Source: Carboxylicivirga litoralis (GTDB lineage Bacteria; Bacteroidota; Bacteroidia; Bacteroidales; Marinilabiliaceae). From it: a DNA stretch of 64,000 bases. The notes below the pieces were generated by a model that had not been told where the DNA came from, searched no databases, and saw only the letters and a list, made by a program, of their open reading frames with translations. Made by a program: the position numbers and the translations under genes. Location of the stretch: NCBI RefSeq assembly GCF_025499605.1, contig NZ_JAFMVC010000012.1:62001-126000 (forward strand). Reading direction: 5' to 3'. The stretch's first letter is position 1, and every line of letters begins with the position of its first letter. Positions 48,214 to 57,665 of this stretch are shown here, one piece after another.

Positions 48214-49704
48214 CTAACCCGGGTTAAGCCCATATACCGTTCTAAAATGATAGCCATAAACAGCAAAAGTGATGGCTTCGGTCAACAAGGCAGGCTTTTT
48301 AAATAAGGTCCAGGCTAATAATTTCCAGAATTCGATACGCCCCTTATCAATAATGCCAATGATATACATGGACTTAAGAAAGGCAACAATCAGAGACAAG
48401 TTGATTCGCTGGTGTTGTTTGTAGGTGTGATTATAATTTAGAAATAACTGGCGAACTCTCTTATAGTATGGTTTGGTAGTATATATGGCTGCGATTATCT
48501 TTTTATATCCATCCAACAATTGATGGTAATCCATTTTAGGGATAAAGTTCATTGATAAATCAGTATTGTTCCCCGAGGTTTCTTTAGTTAAACGTTTCTC
48601 TGCCTCTAAGCGCTTATATAGTTGTGTATGCCTGGGAGCATTTAACAAGCCCACCATGGCCGAAACAATACCACTTTTTTGGATAAAGTCAATTTGCCGT
48701 TGAAAGACACTGGGCGTATCGCTGTCAAATCCCACAATAAAGCCGCCCGAAACGGTCAATCCTGTCTTTTGAATGGTTTTAATGGATTGCAACAAATTTC
48801 TACCCTTGTTTTGCAGTTTATTGCAGGTATGAAGCGATGTTTCATCGGGTGTTTCTATGCCAATAAAAGTTGACGTTATGCCAGTTTCAACCATCAATGA
48901 CATGAGCTCGTGATCATCGGCAACATTTATAGAACTTTGGATATTAAACACAAAAGGATAATTGTGCTGTTGCATCCATTGTCTCATCTGAGGAAGTAAT
49001 TGGTATTTAATTTCTTTTTTGTTGCCAATAAAATTATCATCCACAATTGAAACAGGTCCACGCCAGCCTAAGCGGTATAATTCCTCCAAATCATGAATAA
49101 TCTGGTGCGGCTTTTTCATTCTCACCTTATGCCCTAAAAGGGAGGTGATTTCACAAAAGTCGCATGAAAATGGGCACCCGCGGGAAACCTGAATATTCAT
49201 GAAGAAATACTTTTTCATTTCCAACAGGTGATAATCAGGCCTTGGCGTATGCGATAGATCGGCAAATTGGTCTGTTTTGTATACTTTGGCGGGATGGCCA
49301 TTGGCCAAATCAGCCAGAAACAAGGGCAAGGTGATTTCTGATTCATTCAAGACAAAATGGTCAATCTGTGGATAGTTATGATGCTCCTGAGTAAAAAGCG
49401 GACCACCTGCCACTATTTTTGTTCCCAGTTTCACGCACTCCGAAATGATATTACTGACGGATTGCCTTTGAATGTGCATGGCACTAATAAAAACGTAATC
49501 GGCCCAAAGAATGTCCTTAGCTTCCAGTTCACTAATGTTTAAATCAACCAGTTTTTTATTCCATTCACCGGGCAGCATGGCCGATACAGTGATGAGACCA
49601 AGTGGAGGTACCGCTGCTTTTTTGGATATAAACTTAAGCGCATGCTTAAAACTCCAGAAGGAGTCGGGATATAGCGGATATACGAGTAAAATATTCATTA
49701 TCAC
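48214..49704 (-). CDS. B12-binding-type radical SAM protein with DUF4070, 496 aa
   Basis: Residues about 1-140 are the cobalamin-binding-like domain, with radical SAM cysteines C177, C181, C184 (RGCPFSCDFCEI), FVFNIQSSINVA and IGIETPDETSL, and a C-terminal DUF4070-type region. A large basic tail follows. Related to the gene at 44962 but longer; both may act on lipid or envelope substrates. Single gene, and an AraC regulator lies 200 bp away. Confidence 0.83.
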   Translation of the reverse strand: MIMNILLVYPLYPDSFWSFKHALKFISKKAAVPPLGLITVSAMLPGEWNKKLVDLNISELEAKDILWADYVFISAMHIQRQSVSNIISECVKLGTKIVAGGPLFTQEHHNYPQIDHFVLNESEITLPLFLADLANGHPAKVYKTDQFADLSHTPRPDYHLLEMKKYFFMNIQVSRGCPFSCDFCEITSLLGHKVRMKKPHQIIHDLEELYRLGWRGPVSIVDDNFIGNKKEIKYQLLPQMRQWMQQHNYPFVFNIQSSINVADDHELMSLMVETGITSTFIGIETPDETSLHTCNKLQNKGRNLLQSIKTIQKTGLTVSGGFIVGFDSDTPSVFQRQIDFIQKSGIVSAMVGLLNAPRHTQLYKRLEAEKRLTKETSGNNTDLSMNFIPKMDYHQLLDGYKKIIAAIYTTKPYYKRVRQLFLNYNHTYKQHQRINLSLIVAFLKSMYIIGIIDKGRIEFWKLLAWTLFKKPALLTEAITFAVYGYHFRTVYGLNPG

Positions 49705-49903
49705 CTTTAATCAATATAGTTTAGCCTGCTCATAACCAATCCCATCCCCGCCAATGAGTTTTATCCTCACAGCTTTACTACTTGCAAATGATTTGTTTAT
49801 CAGAAACAGGGCAGCCATTCAGTTTGCAAGAAGTGTATTGGTGCAAATATCGAAGAGTCAGTCAGAAAAGGTATTACATTTTTCCTGTTTAATTTTACAA
49901 GAT

Positions 49904-50464
49904 TCACACATTTTCGAGTGTATCGCGTCTCTTGTTTTTAAGCTTTTTAAAGTGAGAAGGTGTCAGGCCCGTCATCTTTTTAAACTGGTTGGATAGGTGC
50001 GCAACACTGCTGTAGTGCATTTTATAAGCAATTTCAGAAAGGTTTAGTTCATCATAGACAATGAGCTCTTTAACTTTTTCTATTTTATGCTTCAGGTAAA
50101 ACTTTTCGATGGTGGTGCCTTTTACTTCCGAAAACAAATTGGCCAGATAGGTGTAGTCGTAGCAAAGTTTTTCACTCAGGTAATCCGATAGGTTCACTTT
50201 TATTTGTTCTTCGGTATAATGCCCCAATTCAATAATCGCATTGGTTATTTTTTCAACGAGTATGCTTTTCTTATTGCTCATAAGCTGTAGTCCAGCTTTT
50301 CTTAATGCCGCATCTAATTTTTTCAAGGTTTCATCAGGCACGGGCCCGATGATACAAGCCTCCCCAATTTTTACATCAGTATATTCCAATCCCAGCTTAT
50401 CCAGTTCACTCTTAACAACCATCTGGCAGCGAATACATACCATATTTTTGATGTAAACTTTCAT
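49904..50464 (-). CDS. AraC-family regulator with N-terminal CxxC (HMA-like) domain, 186 aa
   Basis: Residues about 1-70 resemble a small metal-binding domain with MVCIRCQ (C10, C13). A middle helical region (about 70-100) leads to an AraC HTH pair (LSEKLCYDYTYLANLF, LSEIAYKMHYSSVAHLSNQF). This combination is common in Bacteroidota and is thought to respond to metals or redox. The target is unknown; the nearest gene on the other side is the GT4 gene. Confidence 0.8.
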   Translation of the reverse strand: MKVYIKNMVCIRCQMVVKSELDKLGLEYTDVKIGEACIIGPVPDETLKKLDAALRKAGLQLMSNKKSILVEKITNAIIELGHYTEEQIKVNLSDYLSEKLCYDYTYLANLFSEVKGTTIEKFYLKHKIEKVKELIVYDELNLSEIAYKMHYSSVAHLSNQFKKMTGLTPSHFKKLKNKRRDTLENV

Positions 50465-50794
50465 GTGTTTATATTAGGCTTTTCAGTTGTCACTTCATAC
50501 CACCTCTTCCTTCTAATGCAAATGCAAACAAGGCACTGAAGCATTGTTGCAATAGTATAAAGTTAAGGATTTTCAAAACTTTTATAAAGCAGTTTGTGAC
50601 ATACTAAGAAATTATCTGACTAGAGAAGAAGATAGGTCAGTAATAAGATTTCAGAATACATGTAAATTTATATCTATTCCATTATTATTTCACTAACTTG
50701 TTATGGTTTGAAATGCATTTCCATAACCTCATGCATATAGAATTAGTTGTTGCAACAAATTGATTAACGATTAATAAATGATAAAAATGAGATT
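50465..50794. other. Intergenic region before the GT4/GH130 block
   Basis: 330 bases between a minus and a plus gene; presumably holds both promoters. A TTTG occurs in front (gtttgaaatgc) but no TAnnTTTG at the right distance. Confidence 0.4.
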
Positions 50795-53017
50795 ATGAAA
50801 ACTGCAATAATAGGAACGTACCCTCCCCGAGAATGTGGCATTGGCACATTCACCCGACACCTTTATGAATCTATTATTGGGGCAGATCGCCATAACCATG
50901 TTAGCATTATTGCTTTAAACAATTCAGATAAATTACTTTCGTATCCGAATGAAGTGGAACATGTTATCCGTCAGGATTACCAGCGTGATTACATTGATGC
51001 CGCAAAATTTATAAACCACAGTGGCACCGACATTTGTATTTTACAGCATGAGTTTGGCATTTTTGGTGGCAAAGATGGAGTTTACATCCTTCCATTGATA
51101 CACCGCCTGAAAATACCTCTTGTTGTAACTCTTCACACCATACTTAATACTCCGTCTTACAGCGAAAAGTTAATACTTCAGGAGATATGTAAAAAGGCTT
51201 GCAAAATAGTTGTAATGACCCAAAAAGCTATTGATTTCCTGGATGAAATTTATGATGTACATAAAGATAAAATAGAACTGATTGAACACGGTGTACCACA
51301 ATATAAACTAGACCATCAGAAGGCAAAAAGCGCCTTAAAGCTTCAGAATAAAAATGTGATACTCACTTTTGGCTTTTTGGGGCGAAACAAAGGTATTGAT
51401 GTGGCCATTAAAGCTTTGCCAAAGGTAATTGAAAAGCATCCCAATAGCCTCTACTTTGTATTGGGCAAAACCCACCCCAATGTGCTGCGCTATTCCGGAG
51501 AAGAGTATCTCATCTACCTGAGGCAACTGGTCAAAACTTTGGGTTTGGAAAGCCATGTGATTATTCCGCATAAGTATATGAGCCAAGATGAGCTATTTAT
51601 GTACTTGTATGCATCGGATATTTATATCACACCTTACAACAACGAGGCGCAGATAACCAGCGGAACCCTTTCGTATGCTGTCGGTGTGGGTTCTTGTGTT
51701 ATTTCAACACCCTATTGGCATGCTGTTGAATTGCTTGCCAATAACCGGGGGCTTCTGTTTGATTTTGGCAATTCCGAACAACTGGGCGACATCTTGATTA
51801 ATTTATTAGAGCATCCTGAGGAGCTGAGCACCTTTAGAAAAAATGCAGGTAACTATGGTAAGGAAATTACCTGGCCAATAACCGGTATAAAGTACAGCGA
51901 ATTGCTGGTTCACACTATTCAGGAATGCATAAAAGAGGATGACGATAATGACCAGCCGTTTGACTTATTGATGATACCAGCTTTTTCGCTTAAACATATT
52001 AAACGATTAACGGATGACACCGGGATTATTCAGCATGCTAAATATGGCATACCTAATTTGAAACATGGCTATTGCCTCGATGATAATGCCAGAGCTCTTC
52101 TAATGGCACTCATGACCTATACTCAAAAGAAAAGTAAAAAGGCACTGGATTTATGTCATGTATATCTGAGTTATATCCATTACATGCAAAACGAGGACGG
52201 CTCATTTAGAAATCTCTTAAGTTTCAATAGGAACTATATAGACAATGTGGGTTCAGAAGACTCCTTTGGCCGAACCATTTGGTCATTAGGCTATTTGATG
52301 GATAATGCACCTAATGATTCTTATTATCAGGCTAGTCATTCCATATTCTTTAAAGCAGCACCCATTTTTGAAGAACTGAAATCTATTCGCAGCATTGCCA
52401 ATACAATAATAGGAATAAGCCATTATTTAAATAACTCGCCCGATAACAACAGTATGGTGGCTGTATTAAGAAAATTAGCCAAAAAGCTGATTGATCATTA
52501 TGATAACAATAGCTCCGCAAACTGGAATTGGTTCGAAGAGGTATTGACCTACGATAATGCCATGCTACCTCTTGCGCTATTGCATGTTGCTAAGGTACTT
52601 AATGATGAGCATATCAAGGATGTTGGTATCGCATCTATGGACTTATTGATTCAACACACTCTGAGTGATGGTTACCTGTCTTTAATAGGTAATGATGGAT
52701 GGTTTAACAAAAACGGTCGCAAAGCGATGTTTAGCCAGCAACCGGTTGATGCCATGGCCATGATTCTGATGTTTCATCAGGCTTATAACCTTACTAAAAA
52801 CAAAGAATACCTGAGCAAATTATTCACCTCTTTTATGTGGTTTTTAGGTGAGAATGATTTGCGAATGCGACTGTATGATTTTGAAACCCATGGATGTTGC
52901 GATGGCTTAGAGCGCGACGGAATCAATCGGAACCAAGGTGCAGAAAGCACCCTGGCGTACCTTATCTCACACTTAACGGTGTTAAAAGCACATGAAGATT
53001 TTTACAGCCTTAAGTGA
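50795..53017 (+). CDS. GT4 glycosyltransferase fused to a C-terminal alpha-helical domain, 740 aa
   Basis: Residues about 1-370 are a GT-B transferase: IIGTYPPRECGIGTFTRHL, FGFLGRNKGIDVAIKA, PYNNEAQITSGTLSYAVGVG. Residues about 400-740 form an all-helical, probably six-hairpin domain (HGYCLDDNARALLMAL, SEDSFGRTIWSLGY) like those of glycoside-acting proteins. First of the plus-strand block GT4 - GH130 - GT4 - GH130, overlapping or closely spaced with the next gene. The sugar donor cannot be read from the sequence. Confidence 0.82.
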   Translation: MKTAIIGTYPPRECGIGTFTRHLYESIIGADRHNHVSIIALNNSDKLLSYPNEVEHVIRQDYQRDYIDAAKFINHSGTDICILQHEFGIFGGKDGVYILPLIHRLKIPLVVTLHTILNTPSYSEKLILQEICKKACKIVVMTQKAIDFLDEIYDVHKDKIELIEHGVPQYKLDHQKAKSALKLQNKNVILTFGFLGRNKGIDVAIKALPKVIEKHPNSLYFVLGKTHPNVLRYSGEEYLIYLRQLVKTLGLESHVIIPHKYMSQDELFMYLYASDIYITPYNNEAQITSGTLSYAVGVGSCVISTPYWHAVELLANNRGLLFDFGNSEQLGDILINLLEHPEELSTFRKNAGNYGKEITWPITGIKYSELLVHTIQECIKEDDDNDQPFDLLMIPAFSLKHIKRLTDDTGIIQHAKYGIPNLKHGYCLDDNARALLMALMTYTQKKSKKALDLCHVYLSYIHYMQNEDGSFRNLLSFNRNYIDNVGSEDSFGRTIWSLGYLMDNAPNDSYYQASHSIFFKAAPIFEELKSIRSIANTIIGISHYLNNSPDNNSMVAVLRKLAKKLIDHYDNNSSANWNWFEEVLTYDNAMLPLALLHVAKVLNDEHIKDVGIASMDLLIQHTLSDGYLSLIGNDGWFNKNGRKAMFSQQPVDAMAMILMFHQAYNLTKNKEYLSKLFTSFMWFLGENDLRMRLYDFETHGCCDGLERDGINRNQGAESTLAYLISHLTVLKAHEDFYSLK

Positions 53018-53033
53018 TGTCAATTACGACGAA

Positions 53034-53990
53034 ATGCACCTACTTACCTTTAAATCATTAGAAATGTTAATAAAAAGATATTCCGGTAATCCGATTCTAC
53101 AAAAAGATGATGTGCCCTATCCTGTTGCAACAGTGCATAATGCAGGCATGATCAAACATGAGGATAAGTACATCATGATTTTCAGATCCCATAAATTTAA
53201 TGGGCGTAGCATATTGGGTAAAGCAGTGAGTTATGACGGCTTTAACTTTATAGTTGATAAGCATCCCTTTATGATACCATCAAAGGAGCAACCGTTTAAA
53301 AAGTATGAAGCTTATGGTATTGAGGATCCACGCATTGTAAAAATAGATGGAGAATATTTGATTACTTACAGTGCCTACTCCCAATATGGTGTTAGGATTG
53401 GACTGGCAAAAACCAAAGACTTTGACCATATTCAGCGCGTGGCTCTTATAACCGAAGCCGACTACCGGAACGTGGTAATTTTCCCCGAAAAGTTCAATAA
53501 CCTTTATGCCCGATTAGATCGTCCGCACTCCGAAATATCTCCCTGGTCCATCTGGATATCCTATTCGCCCGATTTAATTCATTGGGGTCAATCACAACTG
53601 ATTATGCGTCCAATGCAATACCATTGGGATGAAATGAAAATAGGCCCCGGAGCAAGCCCCATCAAAACATCGCGTGGATGGTTAAATATATACCATGGTG
53701 TATTTCCTACCATGGATGGATGCGTTTACCGCTTAGGAGTTGCCTTGCATAAGCTTGAAGATCCATCTGTTGTTATTGCAGTTGGCGATGAATGGATCTT
53801 ACAGCCTGAAGAAGAGTATGAGATAACCGGCTATGTGCACAATGTTGTTTTTACCTGTGGGGCCATACCTGAACCCGATGGGACATTAAAACTGTACTGG
53901 GGAGGCGCTGATAAGGTGATGTGTGTTGGAACAGCCGTTATTGACGAATTGGTTGATCATTGTCTTAGTAATCTTAGACAAGCTTTATAA
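53034..53990 (+). CDS. GH130 glycoside phosphorylase-like protein, 318 aa
   Basis: Five-bladed propeller. The proton-donor Asp is D98 in YGIEDPRIV; other family parts: SGNPILQ and the phosphate-region WLNIYHGV. GH130 members are inverting beta-mannoside phosphorylases or hydrolases. The frame opens at 52992 inside the GT gene; ATG 53034 or 53064 is more plausible, and 53034 is used. Start uncertain. Confidence 0.8.
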   Translation: MHLLTFKSLEMLIKRYSGNPILQKDDVPYPVATVHNAGMIKHEDKYIMIFRSHKFNGRSILGKAVSYDGFNFIVDKHPFMIPSKEQPFKKYEAYGIEDPRIVKIDGEYLITYSAYSQYGVRIGLAKTKDFDHIQRVALITEADYRNVVIFPEKFNNLYARLDRPHSEISPWSIWISYSPDLIHWGQSQLIMRPMQYHWDEMKIGPGASPIKTSRGWLNIYHGVFPTMDGCVYRLGVALHKLEDPSVVIAVGDEWILQPEEEYEITGYVHNVVFTCGAIPEPDGTLKLYWGGADKVMCVGTAVIDELVDHCLSNLRQAL

Positions 53991-54112
53991 GCCAGTAGTC
54001 GAAGTAGAATAAAGTTAAGTTTCGTAACAAGTGACATTTGGCAACAACACATTAAATGCCTGACTAATTGGAGTGTTAATTGATACTGCCTCAAGAATTA
54101 AAACGTAAAGCC

Positions 54113-54190
54113 ATGAAGCCAACACAAGAAAATTTTTCAACTGAGGATGAAATTTTCTTAACGATTTTCATCTCGCCGAAGCGAGATTAG
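54113..54190 (+). CDS. Possible 25-aa leader peptide ahead of the second GT4 gene
   Basis: ATG 54113 starts a 25-codon frame ending in TAG at 54188-54190; a perfect hairpin atctcgc/gcgagat (54170-54187) lies across its end. The distance to the GT4 ATG is 30 bases. Could be a leader or a chance frame; no clear RBS and no known family. Confidence 0.2.
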   Translation: MKPTQENFSTEDEIFLTIFISPKRD

Positions 54191-54220
54191 GTATAGTATA
54201 ATAAAACAAATTACAGGCCC

Positions 54221-55234
54221 ATGAAAATAGCCATATTATCACCAATAGCATGGAGAACACCTCCCTTAAGGTATGGACCATGGGAACAGGTCGCTTCTAA
54301 CATTACCGAAGGCTTGGTTGCCAAAGGGCTGGATGTGACTTTATTCGCAACCGGTAACTCCAATACCAATGCTAAATTGCAATCTATCTCGCCTACCGCT
54401 TATGGCGAGGACGATTCGATCGCTTCCAAGGTGTGGGAATGTCTTCACATCAGCTTCCTGATGGAACAAGCCAATGATTTTGATATCATCCATAATCACT
54501 TTGATTACTTGCCACTGAGCTATTCCAGACTTATCAAAACTCCAATGGTTACTACCATTCATGGTTTTTCATCACCTAAAATTATCCCGGTTTTTAAGCG
54601 CTACAACAACCATAATTTTTATGTTTCGATTAGCAATGCTGATCGAAGCCCTGAACTCAATTATATCGCCACAGTTTACAATGGCATTAATCCGGTTGAT
54701 TTCACTTTTAATAGCATTCCGGACGATTACTTGCTCTTTTTTGGCAGAATACACCCTGAAAAAGGCACCTACGAGGCCATTCAGATAGCAAAAAGAACAA
54801 AACGCAAGCTTATTATTGCTGGATTGGTTCAGGATGAAGATTATTTTTACAGCCGTGTTAAACCTCATCTCAATAACGAAGACATTGTATATGTTGGTAA
54901 TTCAGGGCCTAAACAGCGGGATGAGTTGCTGAGGCAGGCATTTGCCCTGTTACATCCGATTAGTTTCAATGAACCGTTTGGATTAAGTGTAGCAGAAGCT
55001 ATGTTTTGCGGAACTCCAGTCATCGCTTTTAACAGAGGATCAATGTCCGAGATCATACTTGATGGTAAAACCGGTTTTTTAGTCAATACGCTTGATGAAG
55101 CCGTTGCTGCTGTTGATAAGACTTCAAACATCAATCGATGGGACTGCAAATGGTGGGCTACCTCTAATTTTTCGCAGGATAAAATGGTTGAAGGGTATGT
55201 TGAAGTTTATAAAAGAATTCTAAGTCGCAAATAA
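54221..55234 (+). CDS. GT4 glycosyltransferase, 337 aa
   Basis: GT-B transferase of the GT4 clan. Acceptor part: PPLRYGPWEQVASN near the N-terminus; donor-binding E-x7-E motif EPFGLSVAEA and GTPVIAF. Expected to add a hexose to a glycan or a phosphate acceptor. It stands between the two GH130 genes; the next ATG is 16 bases after its stop. Confidence 0.88.
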   Translation: MKIAILSPIAWRTPPLRYGPWEQVASNITEGLVAKGLDVTLFATGNSNTNAKLQSISPTAYGEDDSIASKVWECLHISFLMEQANDFDIIHNHFDYLPLSYSRLIKTPMVTTIHGFSSPKIIPVFKRYNNHNFYVSISNADRSPELNYIATVYNGINPVDFTFNSIPDDYLLFFGRIHPEKGTYEAIQIAKRTKRKLIIAGLVQDEDYFYSRVKPHLNNEDIVYVGNSGPKQRDELLRQAFALLHPISFNEPFGLSVAEAMFCGTPVIAFNRGSMSEIILDGKTGFLVNTLDEAVAAVDKTSNINRWDCKWWATSNFSQDKMVEGYVEVYKRILSRK

Positions 55235-55250
55235 AATACATACAAAGGTC

Positions 55251-56744
55251 ATGGCAGTATTTAATATTGAGGACAAAAACGCTACAGAACTGGTGCAAAG
55301 GCAAAAGATAATTATTCGTGGTGACGATTCACGCGTTATCACACGTGCTCATATTCCAGGTGAATTAACGCGTATCAACAACATCATCAACAGGGTACTT
55401 AAGCTTACTAATGATGAGATAGAGAAGGAATTACAAAAGGTATATCGTGACTTTGAAAGCAGACATAAAAACCTGGATCACCAGTTGATTAAGCATTTTA
55501 ATAAAGTTTCGGAGTATATTCCAGCCTCTGTGACTCTAAGCCAAAATATGCGGATGCTTATTGGCGCCTATTTAACCATGGAATATTCCATTGAATCAGC
55601 TGCTTTGTTTAATCCTTCCATTGTTGCACATCCAAACCAGAAATATGTTGTAGATGGTTGCCTGAGATTTATTATGAGCTTGCGGGCCACTGGTGAAGGA
55701 CATATTTCCTCCATTGTTTTTCGTAGTGGTGTTATTAATACAGATGGTTCTTTCTCATTTGATGAAACCAACAGGTATGTCGAGCAAGCTTCAGTGTGCC
55801 ACAACTCAGCTTATGACCGTCACTTATTTCAATTGAAACTGCAGGATTTGGACGCCTGGGATGCAACAAGCATTCGCATATTTGAGCAGATTCCAGATAC
55901 TTTTTCTTATCAGGAGCTAAAGGTGAGTATAGGTGTACTATACTTAGATCCTGATTTTGTATGCAATGATAAAGTTATTGAGATCATCTACTGGGTGGCT
56001 AACTCCAATTATACGCTTCAGTTTGATGAAACCAGTAACATTTCGGAACGGGTTATTTTTCCATCTTCTGATAATGAAAGCAGGGGAATTGAAGATGCCC
56101 GTTTTGTACTATTTAAAGATGACAATGGTGAAGTGACCTACTATGCCACCTATACAGCATATAATGGGTTCAGCATCCTACCCCAGTTAATTGAAACCAG
56201 GGATTTTCTCCGCTTTAAAGTGATGACTCTGAATGGTAAGGCTGTTCAGAATAAGGGAATGGCTCTGTTTCCGCGTAAGATCAATGGAAAGTATGTGATG
56301 TTATCACGACAGGATGGCGAAAACAACCACATTATGTTTTCTGATCATTTGCATTTCTGGCAATCATCCCAGATTATTCAAGAGCCAACAAAGCCTTGGG
56401 AATTTATACAGATTGGTAATTGTGGTTCTCCAATAGAGACAGATGAGGGATGGCTGGTGCTCACCCATGGCGTTGGTGCCATGCGTCAATACGCCATTGG
56501 GGTGATATTACTTGATTTAAATAATCCCACAAAAGTGATAGCCCAACTGGATGAACCACTAATAACACCAACAAAAGAAGAACGAGAAGGTTATGTGCCT
56601 AACGTAATCTATTCCTGTGGCGGCCTATTATTTCATCAACAATTAATTATTCCCTATGCCATGTCTGATATATCAACAGGAATTGCTACCATCAATGTAA
56701 ATGATTTACTAGAGTCGATGACCTATATGAGCAATTATGAATAA
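55251..56744 (+). CDS. GH130 phosphorylase-like protein with N-terminal extension, 497 aa
   Basis: Longer GH130 protein; catalytic Asp D282 in GIEDARF, and WLVLTHGV near the phosphate site. The N-terminal ~200 residues include a helical region (IINRVLKLTNDEIEKELQKV) not seen in the short GH130. Such long forms are known among mannan phosphorylases. Last gene of the block. Confidence 0.82.
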   Translation: MAVFNIEDKNATELVQRQKIIIRGDDSRVITRAHIPGELTRINNIINRVLKLTNDEIEKELQKVYRDFESRHKNLDHQLIKHFNKVSEYIPASVTLSQNMRMLIGAYLTMEYSIESAALFNPSIVAHPNQKYVVDGCLRFIMSLRATGEGHISSIVFRSGVINTDGSFSFDETNRYVEQASVCHNSAYDRHLFQLKLQDLDAWDATSIRIFEQIPDTFSYQELKVSIGVLYLDPDFVCNDKVIEIIYWVANSNYTLQFDETSNISERVIFPSSDNESRGIEDARFVLFKDDNGEVTYYATYTAYNGFSILPQLIETRDFLRFKVMTLNGKAVQNKGMALFPRKINGKYVMLSRQDGENNHIMFSDHLHFWQSSQIIQEPTKPWEFIQIGNCGSPIETDEGWLVLTHGVGAMRQYAIGVILLDLNNPTKVIAQLDEPLITPTKEEREGYVPNVIYSCGGLLFHQQLIIPYAMSDISTGIATINVNDLLESMTYMSNYE

Positions 56745-57484
56745 CAGTTTCATATCTAGGCTTGATTTAAAAACAAAGATAAAATTGAATGTGTACCAAA
56801 AATAAGCTCAGGCGCATTGTAACATAATGTATATTAAAGATTTCATAACAAAAGCAATGTGATTTCTAATTCGAAAACTTTATATACCACTTGAACATTA
56901 AAATATTCCAATGATAACAACACTTATTAATGAATTAAATCAGTTAAGAAAAGGTTATGTCATTGGTGGTTCTATCTTTTTTTATTGTTGTGAATCTGAA
57001 TTAGTTAAAAAGGATTTAGTTCATCAGCAAGGAGAAGATCTTATTCTGATATTAAAATTCACTAGCTGCACGTGAAGTATATAAGGCTCATCTTGTAGGC
57101 AATTTAGTTAAATGATTTAAGTAGTCGAGAAAATTGCAAAGTTTTCAAAAGTCTCAAATATCAGGCTATAATGAATCTACATATTGATCCAACAACAAAA
57201 GCCATCAATGAATTACTTCAATACTTTACTTTAAAAAAGGCATTTTTCCGGTTAATTATTAATGTTTCTATGATAATTGCTTCCCTAGACGCAATAGCAG
57301 GAAAAAACAAAAGTATCACGGATGAGTTGCAACCTTCTTTTCTGCATTCTTTTTTCTAAAAAATAGAACATTAAATGTACTTCTCATAATCATCATTTTT
57401 CAATTTGTAAAACTACTTTATCAATCTCAATATAAAATAATTACAAGACTTACAAGTTTGGACAGAGCACTGCCTTTTTAAGAC
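56745..57484. other. Gene-poor interval after the GH130 block
   Basis: Two short frames are seen: 56911-57075 (54 codons, MITTLINELNQLRKGY at the start, perhaps part of a broken gene since a protein-like +1 frame continues to about 57108) and 57171-57359 (62 codons, one hydrophobic segment). Neither matches a known family. Otherwise AT-rich and without repeats. Confidence 0.35.
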
Positions 57485-57527
57485 AAATCGTAACCTATTT
57501 TTACCATTTTGAAATAGGTTACGATTT
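57485..57527. terminator. Perfect 16-bp inverted repeat
   Basis: aaatcgtaacctattt (57485-57500) and aaataggttacgattt (57512-57527) pair perfectly around an 11-base loop; T-rich at its 3' end. Works on both strands. Possibly the end of the left-hand transcript. Confidence 0.65.
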
Positions 57528-57576
57528 TATGTCTTTTTAAGGCATTTTCGGGAAGTCAGACAAAACATGGAGACAT

Positions 57577-57613
57577 AAAAAAAGTCCTACAACTAATTGA
57601 TAGTGTAGGACTT
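57577..57613 (-). terminator. Minus-strand terminator without an upstream gene
   Basis: aagtcctaca (57582-57591) pairs with tgtaggactt (57604-57613); on the minus strand seven T follow (plus-strand A 57577-57583). No minus-strand gene is found upstream of it, apart from a tRNA-like end at 57647-57661. Confidence 0.75.
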
Positions 57614-57646
57614 GTCTCTTTTTGTCTTCTATTGATATTTTATTCA

Positions 57647-57661
57647 GCGGAGAGAGAGGGA
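57647..57661 (-). pseudogene. 15-base tRNA 3'-end-like remnant (possible att scar)
   Basis: On the minus strand the 15 bases tccctctctctccgc look like the 3' end of a tRNA-Ser type acceptor arm (ctctctcc + discriminator), but no T-loop or rest of a tRNA precedes it. It is followed by the terminator at 57577-57613 in the same direction, as in a real tRNA gene. The low-complexity CT text means chance remains possible. Confidence 0.4.
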
Positions 57662-57665
57662 ACTG

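Noticed and set aside
57171-57359. 62-aa frame in the gap after the GH130 block
   Set aside because: One hydrophobic stretch but no family, no ribosome site and no neighbours; only noted in the interval entry.
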